Below are positions 9,069 through 18,102 of a stretch of 64,000 nucleotides of DNA, piece after piece. Source of the DNA: Roseovarius sp. (lineage in GTDB: Bacteria > Pseudomonadota > Alphaproteobacteria > Rhodobacterales > Rhodobacteraceae); NCBI RefSeq assembly GCF_030373445.1, contig NZ_JAUCYU010000003.1:372001-436000 (forward strand). Reading direction: 5' to 3'. The position numbers and the translations under genes are program-made. The notes below the pieces were generated by a model that was given only the letters and a program-made list of their open reading frames with translations, was not told the origin of the DNA and did not search any database. Positions within the stretch are counted from its first letter, which is position 1, and the number at the start of each line of letters is the position of its first letter.

Positions 9069-10457
9069 ATGAACAAGGTCGAGCGGATCGTCGACGATCT
9101 CAGCCGGGAGATCCTCTCCGGCGCCCTGCCGCCGGGGCGGCGGCTGCCGTCCATCCGGCGCGCGGCGGAAGATTTCGACGTGTCCAAGAACACCATCGTG
9201 GAAGCCTATGACCGGTTGAACGCCCAGGGGCTTCTTCACGCCGTGCACGGCTCCGGCTTCTACGTCGCCGACCATGACGAGGACCGCGAAGACACCGGCC
9301 ACCAGCCCCAGCACGTGGTCGAGGCCTTCGACCGGGTCTCCCTCCTGTCGGCCCAGCTGAGCCAGGATCTGCCGGTGCGCGTCGGCGATGGCCGCCCGCC
9401 CTATTCGTGGATGCAGGATGCCCTGCCGCAAAAACTGACCGGCAACTTTCTCCGGCGATTCGAAGGCGACCAGACCGCCTATGGCAATGAGTTCGGCAAC
9501 CAGCAACTGCGCGAAGTCATCGCCCAGAAATACCGCCGCGACGGGATGCCGGTCGCGACCGACCAGGTCGTGACAACCTTCGGCGCGAACAACGCGCTCG
9601 ACCTGATCATCCGCCGATACCTCGAGCCCGGCGATACCGTCCTGGTCGACGATCCGGGCTATTACCCGTTGTTTGCAAAGCTGAAATTCTCGAAAATCGA
9701 CATGGTGGGCGTGCCCCGCACCCCCAACGGCCCCGATGTCGACTGCCTGCGTGACCTTGCCAAGCGCGTTAAACCCAAGCTGTTCTTCACTCAGTCCCGC
9801 TGCCAGAACCCGACCGGCTCTTCGATGAACCTGCCCACCGCCCACGAGGTTCTTCAGATCGCCGTGCAGTTCGGCATCATGATCGTCGACAACGAGCCCT
9901 TCGTCGATCTGCCCGGTCAGGACGGTTACCGCCTTGCCGGGCTCGACCAGTTCAAGCAGGTCATCGCGGTCTCGACCTATTCGAAGCTCCTCTCCGCCAG
10001 CTTCCGGGTCGGCTACCTGATCGGCCCGCCGCAGATCGCCAAGGACCTGGCCGAGCTCAAGCTCATCACCTCGGTCAACAGCTCCCGTTTCTCGGAGATG
10101 CTGATCGCCGACATGATCTCGAACCGGCGCTACCAGCGTCACCTGCGGAAGATGGCCACGCGGCTTCAGCAGCAAAGGCTCGAGTTCAACACCCGTCTGG
10201 CCGACCTCGGGCTGTCGGTGTCCGATCCGAACGGGGGCGGATACTATGCCTTCCTGACGCTGCCCGCCTCGGCGGACGAGGCGCAAGTGGCCAGACAGGC
10301 CATCGCGAAAGGCATTTTCATGGCGCCCGGAAAGTTCTTTCGGGTGGATGAACAGGTTCACACTCCCGCTTTCCGGATCAACATGACGCGCGTAGACAAT
10401 CCACGGTTTTACAGTTTCCTGGCCCATCTGAGCGCCGAGATGGGCGCAAAACCGTGA
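9069..10457 (+). CDS. MocR/GntR-type regulator with PLP-dependent aminotransferase domain
   Basis: N-terminal wHTH (MNKVERIVDDLSREILSGALPPGRRLPSIRRAAEDFDVSKNTIVEAYDRL) plus fold-I aminotransferase with STYSKLLSASFRVGYL. Confidence 0.93.
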   Translation: MNKVERIVDDLSREILSGALPPGRRLPSIRRAAEDFDVSKNTIVEAYDRLNAQGLLHAVHGSGFYVADHDEDREDTGHQPQHVVEAFDRVSLLSAQLSQDLPVRVGDGRPPYSWMQDALPQKLTGNFLRRFEGDQTAYGNEFGNQQLREVIAQKYRRDGMPVATDQVVTTFGANNALDLIIRRYLEPGDTVLVDDPGYYPLFAKLKFSKIDMVGVPRTPNGPDVDCLRDLAKRVKPKLFFTQSRCQNPTGSSMNLPTAHEVLQIAVQFGIMIVDNEPFVDLPGQDGYRLAGLDQFKQVIAVSTYSKLLSASFRVGYLIGPPQIAKDLAELKLITSVNSSRFSEMLIADMISNRRYQRHLRKMATRLQQQRLEFNTRLADLGLSVSDPNGGGYYAFLTLPASADEAQVARQAIAKGIFMAPGKFFRVDEQVHTPAFRINMTRVDNPRFYSFLAHLSAEMGAKP

Positions 10458-10580
10458 AACATGCAATAACCGTCAATTGCAAAAGTTATATTTTTTCATT
10501 ATAATTCAAATAATTATACGAATATCGAGCGCGTGCGCACACCCGGGAGACGCGCACACCCGTCTCACCACGCAAGGAAA

Positions 10581-10606
10581 GTGTACGAAAAAATTTAAAG
10601 GTACAA
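10581..10606. promoter_or_regulatory. Candidate MocR operator, second 26-bp dyad
   Basis: GTGTACGAAAAAATTTAAAGGTACAA; same 26-bp length as 9028-9053 and 17/26 identical; a further GTGTACCTGT half-site at 10627-10636. Confidence 0.5.
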
Positions 10607-10682
10607 TATGGCCACGTAGGGGCGGAGTGTACCTGTATCGCTGGCCCTCTACGCCATACGACGAAACCAAGGGGAGGAAAGA

Positions 10683-11921
10683 ATGGCTGATCACGACGGA
10701 GTTGCGCCTGATCCGGCAACACGGCAGACAGGCCCGCTGAGCGGAATAACCGTGCTCGACATCACGCGTGTCGTCGCCGGCCCGTATTGCTCGAAACTTC
10801 TGGCAGACCTGGGCGCCACGGTCATCAAGGTGGAAAACCCGTCAGACCCCGATTACGCGCGCACCTTCCCGCCCTTCGCCGGCGACACGAAGACAAGCGC
10901 GTTCTTCGCCCAGTACAATCACAACAAGAAGGGCATCACGCTCGATCTCAAGTCCGCGGAGGGGCGCGACCTTCTCCGTGCCCTCGTGCGCAAGGTCGAC
11001 GTGCTGGTCGAGAACTTCCGCCCCGGCACGATGGACAAGCTCGGCGTGGGCTACGACGTGCTGGCGACGGAGAACCCGGCCCTCGTCTACACCGCCATCA
11101 GCGGCTTCGGCCGCACCGGCCCCAACGCCTCGCGCCCGGCCTTCGACAATTCCGGCCAGGCCGCCGGCGGCCTGTGGTCGATGAACGGCTATGCCGACCG
11201 GCCGCCCGTGCGCGTCGGCACCATCATCGGCGACCTTTCCGCCTCGCTCTACGCCGCCTTCGGCACCCTCGCCGCCCTGCGCGAGGCCGAACGCACCGGC
11301 CGGGGCCAGGTGGTCGACATATCCCAGCAGGATTCGATCCTCAGCCTGACCGAGAACGCCGTCATCCGCTACACGCTGGAAAACGATCTCGCCGCGCCGA
11401 TGGGCAATGATCACCCCTTCGTGCGACCCTATGGCCAGTACCCCTGCAAGGACGGCTACGTGTTCTTCGGCGGCTATACCGACAAGTTCTGGGCCATCAC
11501 CTGCGAGATGTTCGGCGAGCCCGGGATCGCCAGCGACCCCGCCATCGACACGATGGAAAAACGCTTCGACAAGGACACCTACGAGACCCGCGTGCGCCCG
11601 ATCATCGAGACCTGGTTCAGCCGCCACACCAAGGCCGAGCTCGAGGAAATGGCAGGCGACCGCATCCCGCTCAGCGCCATCAAGACCATCGGCGAAGTCG
11701 TGGAAGACCCGCACATCGCCGAGCGCAAGATGATCATCGACGTGCCCGTCGACAGCGACATGGTGCGCATGTTCGGCAACCCCGTTCACCTGTCGGCCTA
11801 CACAAGCGACACGGCGGCCCCCGCCCCTCTCGTGGGGGCCGACAACGAGGAGGTCTATGCCGCCCTTGCCGGCGTCGACGCCGGGGAGATCGCGAAGCTC
11901 AAGTCGAAAGGGGTGATCTGA
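10683..11921 (+). CDS. CaiB/BaiF family (class III) CoA-transferase
   Basis: GPLSGITVLDITRVVAGPYCSKLLADLGATVIKVENPSDPDYAR...ENFRPGTMDKLGVGYDVL. Confidence 0.93.
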   Translation: MADHDGVAPDPATRQTGPLSGITVLDITRVVAGPYCSKLLADLGATVIKVENPSDPDYARTFPPFAGDTKTSAFFAQYNHNKKGITLDLKSAEGRDLLRALVRKVDVLVENFRPGTMDKLGVGYDVLATENPALVYTAISGFGRTGPNASRPAFDNSGQAAGGLWSMNGYADRPPVRVGTIIGDLSASLYAAFGTLAALREAERTGRGQVVDISQQDSILSLTENAVIRYTLENDLAAPMGNDHPFVRPYGQYPCKDGYVFFGGYTDKFWAITCEMFGEPGIASDPAIDTMEKRFDKDTYETRVRPIIETWFSRHTKAELEEMAGDRIPLSAIKTIGEVVEDPHIAERKMIIDVPVDSDMVRMFGNPVHLSAYTSDTAAPAPLVGADNEEVYAALAGVDAGEIAKLKSKGVI

Positions 11922-11922
11922 C

Positions 11923-12693
11923 GTGACCGTGCGCTACGACACCAGCGGACCCGTCGCGCAGATCACGCTCGACCGGCCGGACAAGCTGAACGCCATGACA
12001 CTCGCGATGTACGACGAGCTGGGCGAGGCCTATTGCACCGCGCGCGATGACACGTCCGTGCGCGCGATCGTCCTGACCGGCGCCGGCGACCGGGCCTTTT
12101 CCGTGGGCGCCGACCTGACGGAATCGATCCCCGCCCTTGCCGAAGGCCGGTTCGACATCAGCGCCTGGGACCCGGCCCATGCCAAGGGCATCGGCCTGTG
12201 GAAACCCGTGGTCTGCGCCATCCGCGGCCTCTGCATCGGCGGCGGGTTCGAGTTCATGCTGTCCACCGACATCCGGGTCGCCGGCGAGAATGCCAGCTTC
12301 CAGCTTCCCGAGCCGCGCCACGGCATCGTGCCGGCCGGGGGCACGCTGGTGCGGCTGGTGCGCCAGGCGTCCTACGCCCACGCGATGCAGATCATGCTGA
12401 TGGCCGACAAGCTTTCCGCCGCCGACCTGCACCGGATGGGCATCGTCAACGAGGTCGTGCCCGACGACCAGGTGCTGCCCCGCGCGCTCGAAATCGCGGA
12501 GGGGCTGGCGGACCTGGGCTCCGTCGCGCTCGAAACCATCAAGGAGGCGGCCCTGACCCTTCAGGCCGCCCCCCTCGAAACCGCCTTCTCGCGCGAGGCC
12601 GTTCTGGGCCAGCGCGCCTTCACGAGCGACGAGGCAAAACAGGGGCTCGCCCGGTTCGCCGCGCGCTCCGGAAACAGGGAGGCGCAGGAATGA
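11923..12693 (+). CDS. Enoyl-CoA hydratase/isomerase family protein
   Basis: ITLDRPDKLNAMT...GAGDRAFSVGADL...CIGGGFEFMLSTDIRVAGENASFQLPE crotonase signature. Confidence 0.92.
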   Translation: MTVRYDTSGPVAQITLDRPDKLNAMTLAMYDELGEAYCTARDDTSVRAIVLTGAGDRAFSVGADLTESIPALAEGRFDISAWDPAHAKGIGLWKPVVCAIRGLCIGGGFEFMLSTDIRVAGENASFQLPEPRHGIVPAGGTLVRLVRQASYAHAMQIMLMADKLSAADLHRMGIVNEVVPDDQVLPRALEIAEGLADLGSVALETIKEAALTLQAAPLETAFSREAVLGQRAFTSDEAKQGLARFAARSGNREAQE

Positions 12694-13706
12694 CAACGCC
12701 CAACCAATCGGCATCGAACCGGCGCGGGTTCGGCCTCGGGAACATCGCGGTCACGCAGGAACTGGTGGTCGCCGTCGCCGCGGCGATCATGTTCCTCGTG
12801 TTCTCCGCCACGCTCGACAACTTCCTGTCCTCGGCCAACCTCATCACCCTTGTCCGCAACGTCTCGGTCCTGGGCATGATGAGCCTCGGCATGGCGCTTG
12901 TCGTCATCGGGCGGGGGGTCGACCTGTCGCTCGTGGCAATCATGGCGGTGTCGATGACGCTCGCCATCGTGCTGGCCAATGGCGGGTGGTCCTTCGGGCT
13001 GGCGCTGGCCGCCGGCCTCGCCTTCTCGATCGCCATCGGCGCCGTCACCGGCTTCCTGGTGGCCTATGTCGAGATCCCGTCGATCTTCGCGACACTGGCC
13101 ATCGCCGCCATCGTCTACGGGCTCGGGCGCGGCGGCATCGCCGATCTCGACGTGAACAACCTGCCGCCCGGCGTCGACTGGTTCATCTTCCTCGGCCGGG
13201 GCAGCCTTCTCGGCATTCCCGTCTCCATCTGGCTGTTCGCGGCAACGGCACTCCTGCTGCACCTGTTCCTGCGCAAGACGGGCTTCGGCCGTTTCGTCTA
13301 CGCGATCGGCGACAACATCGAAACCGCCCGCATCACCGGCATTTCGGTGCGCCCGGTCCTGATGCTGAAATACATGCTTGCCGCCTTCACCGCCTTCATG
13401 GCCGGCGCCGTCACCGCCGCCTCGGTGGCCAGCATGAACATGCGGATCGTCAACTCGACGATGATCTACGACGTGCTGCTCGTGGTGGTCCTTGGCGGTA
13501 TCGGCCTGACCGGCGGGCGCGGCGGCATCCGCAACGTGCTGGTCGGCACCGTGCTGATCGGCCTGCTGCTGAACGCCATGACCATCCTCGACATCTCCTA
13601 CACCGTGCAGAACCTGATCAAGAGCGCCGTGCTTCTGGCCGCGCTCGTCGTCGAGGCGCTGCTCAATCCACGCGACGAACAGACATCGCAACAAGGCGAC
13701 ATCTGA
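12690..13706 (+). CDS. Ribose-type ABC transporter permease (RbsC-like)
   Basis: MTTPNQSASNRRGFGLGNIAVTQELVVAVAAAIMFLVFSATLDNFLSSANLITLVRNVSVLGMMSLGMALVVIGRGVDLSL; 4-bp overlap with upstream gene. Confidence 0.9.
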   Translation: MTTPNQSASNRRGFGLGNIAVTQELVVAVAAAIMFLVFSATLDNFLSSANLITLVRNVSVLGMMSLGMALVVIGRGVDLSLVAIMAVSMTLAIVLANGGWSFGLALAAGLAFSIAIGAVTGFLVAYVEIPSIFATLAIAAIVYGLGRGGIADLDVNNLPPGVDWFIFLGRGSLLGIPVSIWLFAATALLLHLFLRKTGFGRFVYAIGDNIETARITGISVRPVLMLKYMLAAFTAFMAGAVTAASVASMNMRIVNSTMIYDVLLVVVLGGIGLTGGRGGIRNVLVGTVLIGLLLNAMTILDISYTVQNLIKSAVLLAALVVEALLNPRDEQTSQQGDI

Positions 13707-13735
13707 AGAACAAGTCATCAAAGGGAGGAAAAGAA

Positions 13736-14746
13736 ATGAAACTGTTCAAGAACATGCTGGCCCTGACGGCCGCATCGGTGATCGGCGCCACGACGGTGAC
13801 GGCACAGGAAGGGATGGTCGACGAATTGCGCGAACCCGTCCTCGAGAAATTCAAGGACAAGAAAGTCGTCTTCGTGCCGATGTCGATGAGCTTCGACCTG
13901 CCCGAAGGCTGGGCCGCCGTCATGCAGAACGCGGCAGAGCTTCGGGGCTACCAGTTCGACATCCGCGACGCGAACTGGAGCACCGACACGGGCACCCGCG
14001 CCATCACCCAGGCCATCCTCGAAGAGCCGGACATCATCGTCGTCCAGAACTTCGACGTGACCTCCTACGCCCGCACGCTCAAGCGCGCCGAAGACAAGGG
14101 CATCCACGTGGTTCAGGTCAACATGCGCTCGACCTACCCCACCGACGCCTTCGTCGGCGCCGACTGGCACGGCATGGGCGAATACGCCGCCAACCGCATG
14201 GTCGAGGTCTGCGGCACCAGCCAGGGCAAGAGCGGCAAGATCGCCCTGGTCCAGGGCCCGGCGACCGCCGCGGCCAGCGTCTACCAGCTCAACGCCATCA
14301 CCTCCGTGCTGAACGAGACGGACGAGATCGAGATCGTCTCCAGCCAGACCGGCGACTGGGACCAGTCCAAGGCCCGTGCCATCACCCAGACCGTCATCCA
14401 GCAGAACCCCGACCTCTGCGGCGTCATCGGCTTCTGGGACGCGATGGATACCGGCACCGGCGCCGCCATCGCGGAATCCGGCAAGGACATCTACCTGATC
14501 ACCTCGGGCGGCGGCAACCAGACGGCCTGCCAGGGTCTCGAGAACGGCACTTTCGACGAGGTGATCTCCTACGACGTGCCGGGCCAGGGCCGCGACCTCA
14601 ACAACGTCATCAGCATGCTTCTGCAAAGCGAGGGTGAAGCCGGGAATTTCGAGTTCGCGCTCTACACGCCGAACAAGATCATCACGCCCGACACGATGAA
14701 CGAGACAAGCTGCTGGACGCTCGACCAACTGCGCGACGGCGGCTGA
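13736..14746 (+). CDS. Sugar-type ABC transporter periplasmic substrate-binding protein
   Basis: Signal peptide MKLFKNMLALTAASVIGATTVTAQ; periplasmic-binding-protein fold (RAITQAILEEPDIIVVQNFDVTSYARTLKRAEDKGIHVVQVN). Confidence 0.88.
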   Translation: MKLFKNMLALTAASVIGATTVTAQEGMVDELREPVLEKFKDKKVVFVPMSMSFDLPEGWAAVMQNAAELRGYQFDIRDANWSTDTGTRAITQAILEEPDIIVVQNFDVTSYARTLKRAEDKGIHVVQVNMRSTYPTDAFVGADWHGMGEYAANRMVEVCGTSQGKSGKIALVQGPATAAASVYQLNAITSVLNETDEIEIVSSQTGDWDQSKARAITQTVIQQNPDLCGVIGFWDAMDTGTGAAIAESGKDIYLITSGGGNQTACQGLENGTFDEVISYDVPGQGRDLNNVISMLLQSEGEAGNFEFALYTPNKIITPDTMNETSCWTLDQLRDGG

Positions 14747-14771
14747 ACGCCCCCCCGTCCGACATGACCGC

Positions 14772-14803
14772 GCGGTGACGGCTGCCTTACAGGCCGTCAC
14801 CGC
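14772..14803 (+). terminator. Strong stem-loop downstream of the substrate-binding-protein gene, before permease 2
   Basis: GCGGTGACGGC tgccttacag GCCGTCACCGC, perfect 11-bp stem, no T tract. Confidence 0.6.
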
Positions 14804-14842
14804 CTCCTGCCCGATACCGCCGATTACCAAAGGAGAGAACGC

Positions 14843-16957
14843 GTGGAAAAGATAGAGCGTCTCTACTACGCCTACTTCCCCGAAAAACTTCTGGGCGAGG
14901 TGCTCACCAAGCGGTGGAGCGACAACTTCATCCCGATCCTTGCCGCGATCCTCGTCATCGGCTTCTTCTTCCTGCGCGACCCGGGCTTCTTCTCGGTCGG
15001 CAGCGTCGTCGAAACCTCGCGCCAGCTGTCCGAGTTCGCCATCGTCGTCGTGGCGATGGGCATCGTCCTCCTGGCCGGGGGGCTCGACCTGTCGATCGGC
15101 AGCGTCTTCGCGCTGGCCAACATCGTCGCGCTGATCTGCATGAACCTGCTCGAATGGTCGGTCGGCGCGGCCTTCCTGGCCACGCTCGGCATCGGCGCGG
15201 TCTGCGGTGCGGTCAACGGCTTCCTCATCGGCTACCTGCGCATCCGCGCCTTCCTGACGACGCTCGTCACGCTCATCATCATCCGCTCGATCGTCGATAT
15301 CATCCTGCTCAAATACGCCGTGCCGATCTCCTCGGCCTTTCCGGATGCCGAGTTCTGGTACTTCATCGGCGAGGGGCTTCTCTTCGGCCTGCCCTTCTCG
15401 TTCCTCGTGGCCGCGGTGATCATCGCCTTCTGGCACATCGTGCTGACGCGGATGAAGTTCGGCTGGCACATCACCGCCGTCGGCGGCGCGCGGCGCTCGG
15501 CCTACAATGCCGGGCTCAACGTCAAGCGCATCGTCTTCCTCACCTATGTCTGCTCCAGCGTGATGACCGCCACCGCCGGCTTCTTCTTCGCCGCGCGGCT
15601 GGGCAGCGCAGGCTCGGATACGGGCGTCGGCCTCGAGATCACCGCGCTCACCGCCGCGGTCCTGGGCGGCAACAGCCTGGGCGGCGGCCGCGGCTCGGTC
15701 GCGAAATCGGTCTTCGGCGCGCTCGTCGTGCTGATCCTCACCGACAGCCTCGTCCGCATCGGGGTCAGCGGCGGCGTCAGCTCCACGATCCTCGGGCTGC
15801 TGCTTCTGGCGGTGGTGGCGATCGACGTGCGCTGGCTCAAGAACCGGCACAAGATCCTCAACAAGGTCTATGTCTCGCCCACCTATTTCAAGCTGCCGGA
15901 CATGCCCGAAACCGCGAAAGGCACCGACAGCCCCTATGCCATCAATGACCGGCTCCGCGAAGTGTCGCTGATCGGCAAGGGCCAGATCGAGGGGCCGGAG
16001 GACGTCATCTTCGACCGGCACGACAACCTCTACTGCCCCAACCGGCACGGCGATATCGTCCGGTTCAAGGCGCCCGACTACTCGGAATGGGAGATCTTCT
16101 CGCATATCGGCGGCCACCCGCTCGGCATGGCGTTCGACAAGCACGACAACCTCAATGTCTGCGTGGGCGGCATGGGCCTCTACCGTGTCTCGCCCGACGG
16201 CACGCCCGAGAAACTCACCGACGAGACCAACCGCACCCTCTTCTCGGTGATCGACGATTCCCGCCTGAAACTGGCCGACGATCTCGATATCGCGCCCGAC
16301 GGCCGGGTCTTCTTCTCCGAAGCCACGATCCGCTACGACATGCAGGACTGGCCGCAGGACGCGCTGGAAAGCCGGGGCAACGGCCGGCTCATCTGCTACG
16401 ACCCGAACACCGGCTCGACCCATACCGTGCTGCGCAACCTGCAATTCCCCAACGGCGTCTGCATGACGGGCGACGGCGAATCCTTCCTCTTCGCCGAAAC
16501 CTGGGGCTGCCGGATCAACCGCTACTGGTTCGACGGCAAGAAGAAGGGCCAGTGCGAAACCGTGATCCCCGACCTGCCCGGCTATCCCGACAACATCAAC
16601 AAGGCCTCCGACGGCACCTTCTGGCTGGCCCTTGTCGGCATGCGCTCGCCCGCTCTCGACGTGGCCCTGTCGATGCCGGGGATGCGCAAGCGCATGGCCA
16701 AGCGGGTCGCGCGCGATGAATGGCTCTTCCCCAACATCAACACCGGCTGCGTGCTGCGCTTCGACATCGACGGCAACGTCATCGAGTCGATGTGGGATCT
16801 GGGCGGCGTCAATCACCCGATGGTCACCTCCATGCGCGAGCACAAGGGCTACCTCTACCTCGGCGGCCTCTACAACGACCGGATCGGCCGGCTGAAGCTC
16901 GCCAACGCCGATCCCGACTGGACATCGCAAGACGACTACTGGGGGAAATCATCATGA
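14843..16957 (+). CDS. Fusion: RbsC-like ABC permease (N-term) plus strictosidine-synthase/SMP-30-like beta-propeller (C-term)
   Basis: 704 aa single ORF. Residues ~1-330 polytopic (LAGGLDLSIGSVFALANI, AVLGGNSLGGGRGSV). Then EGPEDVIFDRHDNLYCPNRHGDIVRF...LADDLDIAPDGRVFFSEATIRYD...NGRLICYDPNTGSTHTVLRNLQFPNGVCMTGDGESFLFAETWGCRINRYW. Confidence 0.88.
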   Translation: MEKIERLYYAYFPEKLLGEVLTKRWSDNFIPILAAILVIGFFFLRDPGFFSVGSVVETSRQLSEFAIVVVAMGIVLLAGGLDLSIGSVFALANIVALICMNLLEWSVGAAFLATLGIGAVCGAVNGFLIGYLRIRAFLTTLVTLIIIRSIVDIILLKYAVPISSAFPDAEFWYFIGEGLLFGLPFSFLVAAVIIAFWHIVLTRMKFGWHITAVGGARRSAYNAGLNVKRIVFLTYVCSSVMTATAGFFFAARLGSAGSDTGVGLEITALTAAVLGGNSLGGGRGSVAKSVFGALVVLILTDSLVRIGVSGGVSSTILGLLLLAVVAIDVRWLKNRHKILNKVYVSPTYFKLPDMPETAKGTDSPYAINDRLREVSLIGKGQIEGPEDVIFDRHDNLYCPNRHGDIVRFKAPDYSEWEIFSHIGGHPLGMAFDKHDNLNVCVGGMGLYRVSPDGTPEKLTDETNRTLFSVIDDSRLKLADDLDIAPDGRVFFSEATIRYDMQDWPQDALESRGNGRLICYDPNTGSTHTVLRNLQFPNGVCMTGDGESFLFAETWGCRINRYWFDGKKKGQCETVIPDLPGYPDNINKASDGTFWLALVGMRSPALDVALSMPGMRKRMAKRVARDEWLFPNINTGCVLRFDIDGNVIESMWDLGGVNHPMVTSMREHKGYLYLGGLYNDRIGRLKLANADPDWTSQDDYWGKSS

Positions 16958-18102
16958 GCCTCATGCGCCCCATCAAACAGGGCCTCGCCCGCGTACTGGG
17001 CGGCGGCGGCGGCGACTATTCCGTCACCGTGCCGGTCATGGACGGCCCCTTGAAACCCAATGACGTGATCGAGGCCACCGGCCGGATCGCCCACATCCCC
17101 GGCGGCGCCAACATCGCCGAGATCGACGGCACGCTCGTGGCCTCGCGCGGCCCCGACCTGCTGACCGTGAGCGCATCGGGCGAGGCCGCACCGCGTGGCA
17201 CGTATGACGCCGACATCACCGCCCTCGCGGTCTCGGATAGGGGCGCCATCGCCCTGGGTCTCTCCGGCCGGGGCGTCGTGATCGAAAACCCCGACGGAAC
17301 ACGGCGCCATGTCGACAGCGCCGGCGACCGCGCCCTCACCTGCGTGACCGCCCTCGCCTTCCTGCCGGACGGCGCGCTGGCCATCACCAACGGCTCGGCC
17401 GAGTTCGCGCCCGAAGCCTGGTTTCACGACCTGATGCACCACGGCGCATCCGGCGTCGTCGCCGTTCTCGACCCCGGCGCCGACACCGCCACGCTCGTCG
17501 CGACCGGCCTGCGCTATCCCAGCGGCATCTGCCCGATCGACGGCTCCGCCGACCGGCTGGCCGTCAGCGAAGCCTGGCGCCACCGCCTTGTCGAGATCAG
17601 CCGCACCGGCCGCAAGGTCGTCGGCGACTTGACCGAGGAACTGCCGCTCTACCCCTCCCGCATCGTGCCGCTGCGCGATGGCGGCTACGCGCTCTGCAAC
17701 CTGTCGGTCCGCTCGCAGCTGATCGAATTCGTCCTGCGCGAGCGCCGCTACCTCAGGCGCATGATCCGCGATGTGCCGCCCGAATTCTGGATCGCCCCCG
17801 CCCTGTCCAGCAAGCACAGCTTCAAGGAGCCGTTGCAGGCCGGCGGCGTCATCCGCCTCGGCATTCACAAGCCCTGGGCGCCCACCCGCTCCTACGGGGC
17901 CATCGTCGGCCTGACGCCCGACTTCCACCCGGCCTGGAGCGCACACAGCCGCGCCGATGGCCACCGCCACGGCGTTACCTCGCTCGTCCAGACGTCGCAG
18001 GGCCTTGTCGCGCTGGCGCAGGGCAACGGCGACCTCTTCGCGATCAGCGAGACGGGCGCCCCGCTGGCACAGGCAGAAGACACAGCGAAGGACGCATCAT
18101 GA
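16954..18102 (+). CDS. Second beta-propeller protein (strictosidine-synthase/SMP-30-like), no obvious signal peptide
   Basis: ATGA overlap with the fusion gene; ITALAVSDRGAIALGLSGRGVVIENPDG...LRYPSGICPIDGSADRLAVSEAWRHRLVEISRTG. Confidence 0.75.
   Translation: MSLMRPIKQGLARVLGGGGGDYSVTVPVMDGPLKPNDVIEATGRIAHIPGGANIAEIDGTLVASRGPDLLTVSASGEAAPRGTYDADITALAVSDRGAIALGLSGRGVVIENPDGTRRHVDSAGDRALTCVTALAFLPDGALAITNGSAEFAPEAWFHDLMHHGASGVVAVLDPGADTATLVATGLRYPSGICPIDGSADRLAVSEAWRHRLVEISRTGRKVVGDLTEELPLYPSRIVPLRDGGYALCNLSVRSQLIEFVLRERRYLRRMIRDVPPEFWIAPALSSKHSFKEPLQAGGVIRLGIHKPWAPTRSYGAIVGLTPDFHPAWSAHSRADGHRHGVTSLVQTSQGLVALAQGNGDLFAISETGAPLAQAEDTAKDAS

Noticed and set aside
10535-10562. Direct repeat GCGCACACCCG x2 (17-bp period) in the MocR-CaiB gap, considered as start of a repeat array
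   Set aside because: Only two units and no further periodicity; not CRISPR-like.
10477-10740. 87-aa ORF in the AT-rich gap before the CaiB gene
   Set aside because: Overlaps the CaiB start and the candidate operators; no domain or convincing ribosome-binding context.
12198-13706. 502-aa ORF suggesting a longer ABC permease
   Set aside because: The region before 12690 is out-of-frame within the crotonase gene; the permease starts at MTTPNQSASNRRG.
13718-16930. 1070-aa minus-strand ORF opposite the sugar ABC operon
   Set aside because: Antisense to well-supported coding sequence. Composition is biased to D/G/V/A/H with no recognisable domain; typical high-GC shadow ORF.
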